In this document: positions 8,441 to 16,157 of the stretch, one piece after another
Position numbering within the stretch: position 1 is the stretch's first letter
Layout: each line of letters begins with the position of its first letter
Assembly (NCBI GenBank): GCA_964528755.1
Contig: CAZGWN010000050.1
Span: 1 to 30,071 of the forward strand
Direction: 5' to 3'
DNA length: 30,071 nucleotides
Source of the DNA: Raineyella sp964528755
GTDB lineage: Bacteria; Actinomycetota; Actinomycetes; Propionibacteriales; Propionibacteriaceae
Notes under the pieces: generated by a model
The model's database searches: none
What the model saw: the letters and a program-made list of their open reading frames with translations, nothing else
Told to the model about the DNA's origin: nothing
Position numbers and translations under genes: made by a program

Positions 8441-8446
8441 GCTAGC
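8441..8446. repeat. Target-site duplication, right copy (IS481)
   Basis: Second GCTAGC copy, directly abutting the right end of the IS481 element; pairs with 7357-7362. Confidence 0.85.
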
Positions 8447-8717
8447 AGGGCTGGATGCCTGAGGGGGGGTCGCGACCGTTGCTTCGGGGTGGACAGCGGA
8501 AGTGCGTGGCGCGGCCAGCCGCCCGCCTGCCGAGGAAACAAGCACCGTTGGGACGGACGCTAGCTATCGTCAGGGCATGCTGGCCATCGTCACTCTCCTC
8601 AAACTGTGGACTGGGTCCTCGGCAGCGACGAACGCCGCGCAAGTATGAGCATACGGCTTGCCGGTTGATGCAGCACGAGCATTTTGTAACAGACGCGGGA
8701 TGGCGAAGGAGATACAA

Positions 8718-10406
8718 ATGGTGCGGGTGCGAGTTACGAACGTCCGATTTAGCGACGACAGGGAAGTTAACATTCCTGCCGAGGGCATGGTGTTGCTTGT
8801 CGGACCAAACAATGCCGGAAAAAGCCAAGTACTCAACGATCTCGCAGGATTGGCGCGAGAGTCCCAGTATGTTGGCCGCGCGATCTTGTCCGCCGACTAC
8901 GAGAAGAGTATCGATGGCGACATACAAGAGTGGGCGTCCCGCAACGTTCCACAGATCAATCGGGAAGGCGTGAACCGCTTCCAAATCGAGAACTGGGGTG
9001 AAGTTACCAGCCAGGATATCGCGCATCAGTGGAGGCAGCGGAACCTGAACCTGTTGACTCCACTCTTCATTTTCCATGCGGATGGCACGTCACGCCTCTC
9101 AGCCGGCGACTCACAACAGAGCTTGGACTTTTCTACGCAGATTCCTGCGCATCCGGTTCAGCGCGCATACCTAGATTCTGATATTGAGGGTGAGATTGAC
9201 CGGGAGAGCAGAGCGGCGTTCGGGCTCGGTGTCACGGTCGACCGCTACGGCGGCTCAGTGATCAGCCTGAGACTCGGGGACCGCCCGCTCTTTGAGCACG
9301 ACGACGGCCGTCCAACGAACGGATATATTTCTGCGCTCAAGGCGCTCCCGCAGCTTCAAGAACAGGGAGATGGCGTTCGTAGTTATCTGGGTCTGGTCCT
9401 GCATCTCGCCGCTGGCCGTCATCAAGTTCTTCTGATTGACGAGCCAGAGGCCTTTCTGCACCCGCCCCAAGCGCGCAGACTGGGGTCGGTTCTGGCCAGT
9501 AAGGCACAGTCGCAGCAGGCATTCATCGCGACACACAGCACCGATGTTGTTCAAGGAACTCTCGAAGGCGGGGCCTCCGTCACCATCGTCAGAGTAACCA
9601 GGGAGGAAAACGTAAATCACCCGGCGGTTCTCGACGATGCCGCGGTGAAGAAGCTATGGTCCGACCCCTTGCTCCGTTATTCCAACGTCCTTGATGGCCT
9701 ATTCCATGATGCCGTAGTGCTCTGTGAGAGTGATGCTGACTGCCGCTATTATTCGGCAGTTCTTGACCATCTCCCGGGAACTGACACTGAACGAGCCGTC
9801 CGGCGAGAGCCTCAGTTGCTGTTCACTCACTGCGGCGGAAAGGCCCGCATCTCTTCCGTGGTCGATGCTCTACGTGCGGTCAGCGTGCCAGTAATCGTTG
9901 TTGCCGACTTTGACGTTCTACGCAACGCCGTCGACGTCGAGAAGATTATTGCATCCTTGGGTGGCGACTATGGAAGGTATGAGGCCGACCTGCGACTCGT
10001 AGCCAGGGCACTGACCTCCGACGAGAAGCCTCTGCGTAAACTGACTTTGAAAGATGAACTACTCCGGAGGATCGACACCATCCCGAACGAAATCATCAAT
10101 CGCAACGACGCCGAGGCTCTTCGGGCAATCTTGAAAGCCGAGTCTGGCTGGGACAAGGCGAAGCGGTCTGGTTTGCAGGCTGTACCGCAAGGCGATGCTT
10201 ATGAAGCATGTGAGAGGTTGCTCACAGGGTTGCGGCACGCGGGTCTATGCGTGGTTCCCGTTGGGGAATTAGAGCGTTTCGCGCCAGGAGTTCCTGGACA
10301 CGGCCCATCGTGGGTGTCAGCTGTACTTGAGCAGAAGCTTCACGAAACACCGGGACACGATGCCCTTGAGTTCGTAAAAGGCATTCGCGACTCGGCCGCG
10401 TTCTAG
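8718..10406 (+). CDS. OLD-like ATPase/TOPRIM nuclease (overcoming-lysogenization-defect family)
   Basis: A 562-residue protein joining an ABC-type SMC-like ATPase to a C-terminal TOPRIM nuclease, the OLD layout used in several phage-defence systems. Walker A is 'GPNNAGKS' at residues 29-36. Walker B is 'LLIDEPEAFLH' with Asp241 and Glu242, and the switch His is in 'ATHS' near residue 273. The TOPRIM domain has Glu337 in 'VVLCESDADCRYY' and the Asp pair in 'VADFDVL' (397, 399). The start at 8718 has AGGAG six bases upstream; an ATG at 8700 lacks one. No helicase or reverse transcriptase gene adjoins, so it looks stand-alone. It has visibly more A/T-ending codons than its neighbours, which suggests transfer. 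It lies between IS481 and IS1634. Defence is inferred from the family. Confidence 0.8.
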   Translation: MVRVRVTNVRFSDDREVNIPAEGMVLLVGPNNAGKSQVLNDLAGLARESQYVGRAILSADYEKSIDGDIQEWASRNVPQINREGVNRFQIENWGEVTSQDIAHQWRQRNLNLLTPLFIFHADGTSRLSAGDSQQSLDFSTQIPAHPVQRAYLDSDIEGEIDRESRAAFGLGVTVDRYGGSVISLRLGDRPLFEHDDGRPTNGYISALKALPQLQEQGDGVRSYLGLVLHLAAGRHQVLLIDEPEAFLHPPQARRLGSVLASKAQSQQAFIATHSTDVVQGTLEGGASVTIVRVTREENVNHPAVLDDAAVKKLWSDPLLRYSNVLDGLFHDAVVLCESDADCRYYSAVLDHLPGTDTERAVRREPQLLFTHCGGKARISSVVDALRAVSVPVIVVADFDVLRNAVDVEKIIASLGGDYGRYEADLRLVARALTSDEKPLRKLTLKDELLRRIDTIPNEIINRNDAEALRAILKAESGWDKAKRSGLQAVPQGDAYEACERLLTGLRHAGLCVVPVGELERFAPGVPGHGPSWVSAVLEQKLHETPGHDALEFVKGIRDSAAF

Positions 10407-10526
10407 TTGTATGAGGGCTGGAGATGATCCCAAGAATCCGGCGATCACGCTCGCCTATCGTTCAGGGACAACGCCTTTTGCGCTTGATCGCGTGCGCCGG
10501 CACGATCAAACCCGAGTTGACTCAGA

Positions 10527-10762
10527 TTAGTGCACGCCCCCGCTGGTGAGAAGGTCGAGTATCTCTTGGGCCTCGGGCGGGATGGCCGGGGGGGGACGGT
10601 GATGGTGTGGGTGCCGGTGTTGATGAGTGCTGACTGCAATGGCCGCAGGGCCTGCAGGAACTTCTTGATCGACAGTCCTGTGCGGGCCTGGATCGTTCGC
10701 CCGACGGCGAGGGCCGCGAACACGACGGTGAGATGAGCCTCGATCGAATCGCGGGTGCGGTG
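10527..10762 (-). pseudogene. IS1634-type transposase, C-terminal part (displaced by RIT insertion)
   Basis: From the RIT boundary the frame reads 'HRTRDSIEAHLTVVFAALAVGRTI' and 'GLSIKKFLQALRPLQSA', the typical end of IS1634/IS4-group transposases. After 'THTITVPP' the frame slips in a run of eight C (eight G at 10588-10595 on the plus strand). One more C restores 'PAIPPEAQEILDLL' and a natural TAA at 10527-10529. The fragment directly continues the N-terminal part at 14466-15751 once the RIT element is removed, within one base of uncertainty. Confidence 0.75.
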
Positions 10763-10833
10763 GAGATCGGTTATGCCGATCTCTCGGTTATGCCGATGTT
10801 GCGGTCCCTGTGCTGGTCAGGGCCTGTTTCGGG
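10763..10833 (+). repeat. RIT terminal inverted repeat, left (71 bp)
   Basis: The exact reverse complement lies at 14379-14449. The outermost 21 bases (10763-10783) are themselves palindromic: GAGATCGG, 5-base spacer TTATG, CCGATCTC. A second, shorter copy of the core (TCGG-TTATG-CCGA) follows 17 bases further in. This looks like a tyrosine-recombinase core site with an accessory site. Weaker similarity (ATGCCGACC) continues inward at both ends. Confidence 0.9.
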
Positions 10834-10851
10834 CCGCTGGGGTCGGCATTT

Positions 10852-11841
10852 TCAAAGGGTGTCGAGCCAGGTGAGGATGTCGGGGGCTGGGGTGTAGGTG
10901 CCGGCTGTGACGTTGGGTGGTCGTGTCCGGTCGATCGCGTGTTGTTTGGTCGTCATGTCGGCGTGGAGATAGACGTCGGTGCTGGCGGTGATCTGGTGGC
11001 CGAGCCATAGGGCGATGACGGAGGTGTCGACGCCGGCGTGGAGGAGTCGCATCGCTGCGGTGTGGCGCAGGGTGTGCATCGTGACGTGTTTGCTGGCCAG
11101 TGAGGGACAGGCCCGGGTGGCGGCCGCGAGGTGGTGGCGGAGTCGGTGTTCGAGCGCGTCTCGGGACAGGGGCTGGCCGTGCGGTCCGGGAAACAGTGCG
11201 TCGCCGGGCCGTGTGGCGCGTTCGTCCAGGTAGGGCCGCAGGAGGGCGACGCTCGCCCGGGTGAGGGGTGTCGCGCGTCGGCGTCGTCCTTTGTCGAGGC
11301 AGGTCACGTGTGGCCCGGCGCCGAGGTGGACCGAGCTGGTGGTCAGGTTGGTCAGTTCGCTGATCCGCAGCCCGGTCTGGATCGCCAGGGCGAGGAGTGT
11401 CTGGTCGCGACGCCCGGTCCAGGTCGTGGTGTCGGGGGCGGCGAGGAGCGCTTCGGTCTCGTCGTCGGTGAGGTAGTCGACCGTTCTGGGCGCAACCCGC
11501 TTGGGTGGGATCGCGAGGACCCGGCTGATGGTCTCGGCGTGTTCGGGGTGGTCGGGCAGCGCGTGGGCCAGGACGGCGCGGATCGCGGTCAGACGCGCGT
11601 TGCGGGTGGTGACGGCGTTGCCGCGGACGGTCTGGATTTCGTCGAGGAACCGGCAGACCAGGTCGGTGTCGAGCATGGGCAGGTCGATCGTGTCCGCTTC
11701 GATGTGCAGGGTGGCGGTGGTGTGCTTGAGCAGCAGCCGCCAGGTGTCGCGGTAGGCGGCGATGGTGTTCGGGCTGAGGTCACGCGCGGTGGCGGCGTAG
11801 TGTGTGAAGTATCGCTGCAGCGCTGTGGCGAGGGATGTCAT
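10852..11841 (-). CDS. ritC: Tyrosine recombinase, third gene of the RIT trio
   Basis: A 329-residue tyrosine site-specific recombinase. The N-terminal SAM-like DNA-binding domain spans roughly residues 1-95 ('LQRYFTHYAATARDLSPNTIAAYRDTWRLLL'). The catalytic domain has Arg in 'TGLRISELTNL', the His-Leu-Arg-His box 'MHTLRHTAAMRLL', 'LWLGH', and the nucleophile Tyr291 in 'STDVYLHADM'. Its ATG overlaps the stop of the second recombinase (ATGA at 11838-11841), so translation is coupled. The stop lies 19 bases inside the left terminal repeat. Length is normal for RitC. It acts with the other two at the element ends; the share of each protein in strand exchange is not known from sequence. Confidence 0.88.
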   Translation of the reverse strand: MTSLATALQRYFTHYAATARDLSPNTIAAYRDTWRLLLKHTTATLHIEADTIDLPMLDTDLVCRFLDEIQTVRGNAVTTRNARLTAIRAVLAHALPDHPEHAETISRVLAIPPKRVAPRTVDYLTDDETEALLAAPDTTTWTGRRDQTLLALAIQTGLRISELTNLTTSSVHLGAGPHVTCLDKGRRRRATPLTRASVALLRPYLDERATRPGDALFPGPHGQPLSRDALEHRLRHHLAAATRACPSLASKHVTMHTLRHTAAMRLLHAGVDTSVIALWLGHQITASTDVYLHADMTTKQHAIDRTRPPNVTAGTYTPAPDILTWLDTL

Positions 11842-12788
11842 GGTCGGCTCCGTTGCGCGTCGTGGGGGGTTTCGGGGCGGGCGGCGGCCAGGGCCATCAG
11901 CTCCGGGGTCGCGGTCAGGTACCAGTAGGTGTGCGCGGCGCTGGTGTGCCCCAGCCAGGTCGCCAGCAGCGTCAGGGTGCGTTGCGGGTCGGTCCGGTCG
12001 CGGTAGGCCGTGGCCATCCGGGTCGTGGTGAAGGTGTGACGTAGATCATGCAGCCGGGGCTTGGCCCCTGCCCGTGGGGCCAGGCCGGCGGCCTTGACCA
12101 GCCGGGTGGAGTCGAGCTCGATCGTGGAGCGGCGGTAGCCGGTGCCGAGGCAGGAGACCAGCAGCGGCCCGGCCGGGTCGGGCCGGGTCCGGGCGCGGGC
12201 GGGCAGGTCGTGGTAGGCGGCCAGCGCGGCGGTGGTGGTCGGGTGCAGCGCGAGGAGGCGAACGTGGCCCGACTTGCCGGAGCGGACCATCAGCGCGTGG
12301 GTGTCGGTATCGAGGTCTGCCCATCCCATCCTCAGCGCTTCGCCGATCCGCATCCCGGTCGCGGCGAGCAGCCCGATCAGCGTGTGCATGGTCTCGGCGA
12401 GGAGCCCGTGGCCGAACACGGTGGGGCAGGCGGCCAGGAGCGTGTCGAGGTCGTCCTGGGAGTAGATGTAGGGCGTGGCTCGCGGGGAGCCGACCGGCAG
12501 CAGGCCTGGGGGTGGGACCTCCACGTCGAGGCCGAGAGCGGCCAGGTAGCGGGCGAACGTGCGCACCGCCCCGAGCCGCATCCCCCACCAGGAGTGGGCG
12601 GCCTCGGCGGGCAGCCGGGCCCAGGTGAGCGCGTCCTCGACGGTGAATGTCGTCTTGTTCTGGGCGTCCAGCCAGTCGCAGAACTGCCCGGCCAGCCGTT
12701 CCAGGGTGTCGAGCTGGAACCCCAACGCGCGGCGAGCCGCCAGGTAGCGGTCGAGGTGGTCGCGCAGCGACAGTGGTGCCGGGCTCAT
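11838..12788 (-). CDS. ritB: Tyrosine recombinase, second gene of the RIT trio
   Basis: A 316-residue tyrosine recombinase. The open frame extends upstream of 12788, but only in the shadow of the first gene. The ATG at 12788 sits in an ATGA overlap with that gene's stop (12785-12787). The N-terminal core-binding domain has 'RYLAARRALGFQLDTLERLAGQFCDWLD'. The catalytic set comprises 'TGMRIGEALRMGW', 'RLHDLRHTFTTTRM', 'TWLGHTSAAHTYWYL' and a nucleophile probably at Tyr290. This 'HTYWYL' form is typical of the middle recombinase in such trios. There is a longer insert between the RHT box and GH than in XerC-like proteins. It appears intact. Confidence 0.88.
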   Translation of the reverse strand: MSPAPLSLRDHLDRYLAARRALGFQLDTLERLAGQFCDWLDAQNKTTFTVEDALTWARLPAEAAHSWWGMRLGAVRTFARYLAALGLDVEVPPPGLLPVGSPRATPYIYSQDDLDTLLAACPTVFGHGLLAETMHTLIGLLAATGMRIGEALRMGWADLDTDTHALMVRSGKSGHVRLLALHPTTTAALAAYHDLPARARTRPDPAGPLLVSCLGTGYRRSTIELDSTRLVKAAGLAPRAGAKPRLHDLRHTFTTTRMATAYRDRTDPQRTLTLLATWLGHTSAAHTYWYLTATPELMALAAARPETPHDAQRSRP

Positions 12789-14311
12789 CCGATCCGCCCC
12801 CACTCCAGGCTCAGCGCGCGCAGCGCCCCGAGGTCGGCCCGCGCGTAGGCCATCGTGGTGTCGGTGCGGGCGTGACCGAGCAGTTCGCGGGCCTCGACCA
12901 CCGACCCGCCGCCGGCCAGGACGCCGGTCGCGGCGGTGTGGCGGAGCCGGTGCGCGTGGACCGTGCCCAGCCCCGCTCGGTGTGCCAGCGCCGCGACCAC
13001 GCTCGACACGCCCTTGCCGGTCAGGGCGGTGAACGGCGTCCGGGAGCCGACGAACACCGCCCGGCCCGCGGCCCGGTGCCGGGCGCGGAGGTGGGCGACC
13101 AACGCCTCGCCCACGTCGACCGGCAGCGGCAGGGTCAGGACCCGCCCGCCCTTGCCGCGGACCGTGAGGCGGCTGGCATGCCAGTCGATGTCGTCGAGTT
13201 CGAGCCCGGCGACCTCCCCGGCCCGCAGTCCCAGCCGCCACAACAGCACCACGATCGCGTAGTCCCGCAGGCCCTTGGCCCTCCTCCGGTCCGCCGCCGC
13301 CAGGATCCGGGCGACCTGGTCGGTCGTGAGTCCTCTCGGCACGTCGCTGACCGGGCGGCGCCCGGTCAGGATCGCGGCCCGGATGTCGGTCCCCAGCCGG
13401 CCGGTGACCAGGGCCCAACGGGCCAGCATCCTCATCGCACTCACCAGATGACGCCGCGACGACAACGAGTAGCCCCGACCCCGGGCAGTGACGTAGGCGT
13501 TCACCGTCTCCGCGTCGATCTCGGCCCAGCGGACCTGCCCGTCAGGGCCGGCCATCTGGTCCAGGAACGGCCCGACCCAGCCCGACGTCTCCCGGATCCA
13601 TCCCGGACCGTCACCCCGCTGGGCGCCCAACCACCCCTGCAAGCCCGCCAGGGCCTCCGCGGCCGGTCCGACCACTGCCGGTTGAGTCGCGACGGCGGCC
13701 GGCAGCCGGCCCGTCGCGGTCAGGAACCTGCGGATCGTGACGATCCGGCGCGCCGAGGACGGATGCGTGAGCGGCCCGCTCGTCTCCGCCATCACGAACC
13801 GTTCCAGCAGGTCGGCGTCCAGGTCCGCGACACCGTGACCCGAGCGGTGCATCCACGCGCCGAGCCGCGCCGCGGTGCAGGCCACCGAGTGGGCCGTCCC
13901 CCGGGCATACCCCTGCTCGCGCAGCCAGCCGACCAGCTCGACCACCACCCCGGCCAGTGGTCCCGCGTCCAGTCGCGGGATCCCGCCCAGCTCACGGCTG
14001 GCCGGTCCACGCAGGCTCATCACGCCGTGGGCCGCGAAGAACCGCTTGGCCAGCGGCAAGTACTGCCAAGCGGCCGGGAACCGGCATCCCGACCGCTCCC
14101 GTTCATCGCGGATGTACTCATCCACCAGGTCCTCGCACAGGGCCGAGACGTCCAGGCCGCGGACAGCCATCCACCCGGAGAACCGTCCCAGGGCGTTCAA
14201 CGTCCGAAGCGACCGCCCCGGCGAGACCCCTGTCCGGACCAGCCAGCCCTCCACCTCCCCAGCCCACACAGCGAGCGGACCGTCCCACTGCCGGCGCAGA
14301 TCGACATCCAT
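12785..14311 (-). CDS. ritA: Tyrosine recombinase, first gene of the RIT trio
   Basis: The largest recombinase, 508 residues when started at the ATG at 14311, which has AGGAGG six bases upstream. The frame opens at 14350 but without such a signal. The N-terminal half is long, with two apparent SAM-like helical regions (about residues 15-110 and 120-290), before a standard catalytic domain. That domain contains 'LGLRAGEVAGLELDDIDW', the 'RGKGGRVLTLPLP' strand, 'VHAHRLRHTAATGVL', 'ELLGHARTDTTMAY' and Tyr489 as nucleophile. It begins about 70 bases inside the right terminal repeat, so that repeat probably also carries the operon promoter. No truncation or substituted catalytic residue is visible. 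Confidence 0.88.
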   Translation of the reverse strand: MDVDLRRQWDGPLAVWAGEVEGWLVRTGVSPGRSLRTLNALGRFSGWMAVRGLDVSALCEDLVDEYIRDERERSGCRFPAAWQYLPLAKRFFAAHGVMSLRGPASRELGGIPRLDAGPLAGVVVELVGWLREQGYARGTAHSVACTAARLGAWMHRSGHGVADLDADLLERFVMAETSGPLTHPSSARRIVTIRRFLTATGRLPAAVATQPAVVGPAAEALAGLQGWLGAQRGDGPGWIRETSGWVGPFLDQMAGPDGQVRWAEIDAETVNAYVTARGRGYSLSSRRHLVSAMRMLARWALVTGRLGTDIRAAILTGRRPVSDVPRGLTTDQVARILAAADRRRAKGLRDYAIVVLLWRLGLRAGEVAGLELDDIDWHASRLTVRGKGGRVLTLPLPVDVGEALVAHLRARHRAAGRAVFVGSRTPFTALTGKGVSSVVAALAHRAGLGTVHAHRLRHTAATGVLAGGGSVVEARELLGHARTDTTMAYARADLGALRALSLEWGRIG

Positions 14312-14378
14312 CAGTTGCCTCCTCGGCTTCGAGTAAGCAACCAGCATCACGCCGAACGACTTATGCCGACCTCCTCAG

Positions 14379-14449
14379 CCCGAAACAGGCCCTGACCAGC
14401 ACAGGGACCGCAACATCGGCATAACCGAGAGATCGGCATAACCGATCTC
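14379..14449 (-). repeat. RIT terminal inverted repeat, right (71 bp)
   Basis: Perfect inverted copy of 10763-10833. Its outer 21 bases (14429-14449) form the same GAGATCGG-N5-CCGATCTC palindrome. Unlike the left end, 16 extra bases (14450-14465) separate it from the transposase sequence. Confidence 0.9.
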
Positions 14450-14473
14450 ATGCCGACGTCGGCATGAGATCGG
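14442..14473. repeat. 32-bp perfect palindrome at the right RIT/IS1634 junction
   Basis: Sixteen bases on either side of the centre between 14457 and 14458 are perfectly complementary. The outer arms are CCGATCTC and GAGATCGG. One belongs to the RIT repeat and the other to the transposase target, separated by the 16-bp palindrome ATGCCGACGTCGGCAT. This could be part of the element's end, or a joint formed during integration. It can fold as a strong hairpin. Confidence 0.8.
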
Positions 14474-15751
14474 CCGGGCCGCCAGGTCGCTCTTGGCCAT
14501 CCTGAACGATGCCTCGACGTGCCACAGGTCGTGGTAGGCCGCGAGGACAGGGTCCGCGTCCATCACGTCGGCGCCGATGTTGGTGAGGTAGCCCTTGTCA
14601 CCGGTGGAGGCACGAGCCCGTTCGATCACGGCCCAGTTCACCTCTGCCTTCTTTCCTTCCCCGTTGCCAGTGATGGTCACGAACCGGTCCCGGGCGGTGG
14701 GCCGCTTCCCGGCCGCGACCTTCTCGGCCTTGGCGATCTGGGCGTTGATCGCGCGTTCCTCGCGCCTGAGTCGGGCCGCGGAGTAGTGGTAGACGACCCG
14801 GCGGGTGCGCTTGTCCTTCCCGATTCCCATGTCGCGGCCGGTCTCGATCGTGGCGCATTCGGGGGAGCAGTTCCCGTGGGCCTCGACATGGTCGGCCAAG
14901 TCGTAGGGCGCCCGTGACTGACGTGACCCGACGATGAAGCGGCAGCCGGCGTCCTCCAGAGCGTTCAGGTTTCCTGCGGACAAGATCCCGGCGTCCGCGA
15001 CGACCACCAGTTCGGTGATGTTGTGGCGGGCCCGGAATGCCTTGACCGGCACCAGCGTCTTCGTCTCGGCCTTGCTCCCGTCGAACATGGCGATCTCGAG
15101 GGGGAACCCGTTGGCGGTGACCAGCAGCCCGACGGTGACCTGCGGGTCGATGCGGTGTTCTTTCGACATGCCGACCTTGCGGAGCCGGTCCTCGTCGGTG
15201 ATTTCGAAGTGCAGCGTGGTCAAGTCGTACATCACCAACGCGACCGGACCAGCGGCCTGGACGTGGGCCCAGCAGGCAGTCGCGACCTGGCCTCGATAGT
15301 CCCGCTCGACACAGCGGCGCAGGCAATTGCCGATCGTGTTGCGATGCGGCGCGGCCAGACCGAGGTCGCCCAGCACCCGGATCGTGTCGAGTGTCGAGGT
15401 CGGTTCGATGATCCTCGCTCCGACAAGCTGGGCGAACACCTCATCCCCGATGTGGTCGAAGCCGAGATGACGGTCGGCGCCGGTGAGGACATCCCACAGC
15501 AGCTTGCTGGCTTTCTGGTCCAACACCGGGCCCGAAAGCGCGGCGCTTGATGGGACAGGATCGATCGGCAGCGCCTCGTCCTGGAGGCCGTGCAGACGCT
15601 GCCGAGCCGCGCTGAGGAGCCCCGCCAGTTCAGTCTCATTGTGGGCGGAGCCGACATGCTCCACGATCCGACGTCGTCCGCTGCGCTTCTCCACGATCTG
15701 CACCGCAGTCACGCCCGAGGCCGTCTTCACCTTCCGCAGGAACGAGCTCAC
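14466..15751 (-). pseudogene. IS1634-type transposase, N-terminal and catalytic part
   Basis: The GTG at 15751 gives the natural start 'VSSFLRKVKTASGVTAVQIV', although the frame is open to 15844. The protein runs with no break through the DDE core: 'VMYDLTTLHFE' (first Asp region), 'ELVVVADAGILSAGNL' (second Asp region) and 'YHDLWHVEASFRMAKSDLAARPI' (catalytic Glu helix). After 'ARPI' it enters the RIT element and ends in a foreign tail, with a stop at 14375-14377. About 65 C-terminal residues are displaced to 10527-10762. It carries the active-site residues but lacks the conserved C-terminal helix ('RDSIEAHLT'), so it is probably inactive. Confidence 0.85.
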
Positions 15752-15853
15752 CCCCAGCAGGCCACCGACCCCCTCAATCGGCGCCCCAAAACGGCCACCC
15801 AAACCCACCCCGACAAGGCAATCTGCCTCACCACACAGAATCATCTGTGCAAG

Positions 15854-16056
15854 TCAGGCCTGGCCGCCAGCAGTGATCTGCCCGCCGCCAAGCGGCGCGA
15901 GGCCAGCGCCCATCCACGTTCCGGGCGGTGAGCCCTTCTCGCGTAGTAGCGCGTCAGTGGAGGCGATAGCGAGCGATCCCCGTCAGCCGTAGCGACCGTG
16001 CGCAGCAGGTACTTGTAGCCGCCGCCGGCCGACATCACCCGCGTCGAAACCGTCAC
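15854..16056 (-). pseudogene. traA: MobF/TraA-type relaxase, N-terminal remnant
   Basis: MobF relaxases nick plasmid or ICE DNA at oriT. From the GTG at 16056 the frame reads 'VTVSTRVMSAGGGYKYLLRTVATADG' and 'LTRYYA', matching the start of the TrwC/TraA relaxase domain. After 'TRYYA' one base is missing (about 15937); in the next frame the match continues as 'EKGSPPGTWMGAGLAPLGGGQ'. Sequence similarity ends at a TGA at 15854-15856, where the IS1634-type element begins. Only about 65 residues remain of a protein normally well over 1,000 residues, and the HUH histidines are lost. It shows that a conjugative or mobilisable element once occupied this site. Confidence 0.75.
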
Positions 16057-16157
16057 GCCGTACAGGTGGGCGACTTCCTGATCGTGGCGACACCATAATT
16101 CGAGAATGAGGGTCAAGGTGGGGCTAGAGCCGCGAGCGTGGAGCCAGGAGTTAGCCT

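Larger units (their letters stand above)
10763..14449 (-). mobile_element. Recombinase-in-Trio (RIT) element
   Basis: About 3.7 kb with exactly three tyrosine recombinase genes in one direction, each joined to the next by a 4-base ATGA overlap. Perfect 71-bp inverted repeats bound it. This is the known RIT architecture (ritA, ritB, ritC, no cargo). It lies inside the IS1634-type transposase gene; the two transposase halves match the flanks. All three recombinases retain their catalytic motifs and the repeats are identical, so the element may still be active or arrived recently. The direction of mobility and any circular intermediate are unknown from sequence. Confidence 0.88.
10407..15853 (-). 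mobile_element. IS1634-type insertion sequence, split by a RIT element
   Basis: The transposase N-terminal and catalytic part lies at 14466-15751 and its C-terminal end at 10527-10762, both on the minus strand. The RIT element sits between them. On the right the IS abuts a truncated MobF relaxase near 15854, so it inserted into that gene. I could not define terminal repeats; the outer limits given are the neighbouring gene ends and are approximate. No matching relaxase sequence is visible at the left side, so later deletion or rearrangement is likely. Confidence 0.6.

Noticed and set aside
8442..9077. Minus-strand open frame opposite the OLD gene start
   Set aside because: It is a shadow of the plus-strand ATPase, whose Walker A region overlaps it.
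8658..10406. Pairing the OLD-like gene with the helicase at 29283 as a Gabija system
   Set aside because: They are 19 kb apart, on opposite strands, and the helicase lacks its N-terminal half.
12646..14395. Long plus-strand open frames across the RIT recombinases
   Set aside because: They mirror the minus-strand recombinases, which have full catalytic motifs and overlapping start/stop codons.
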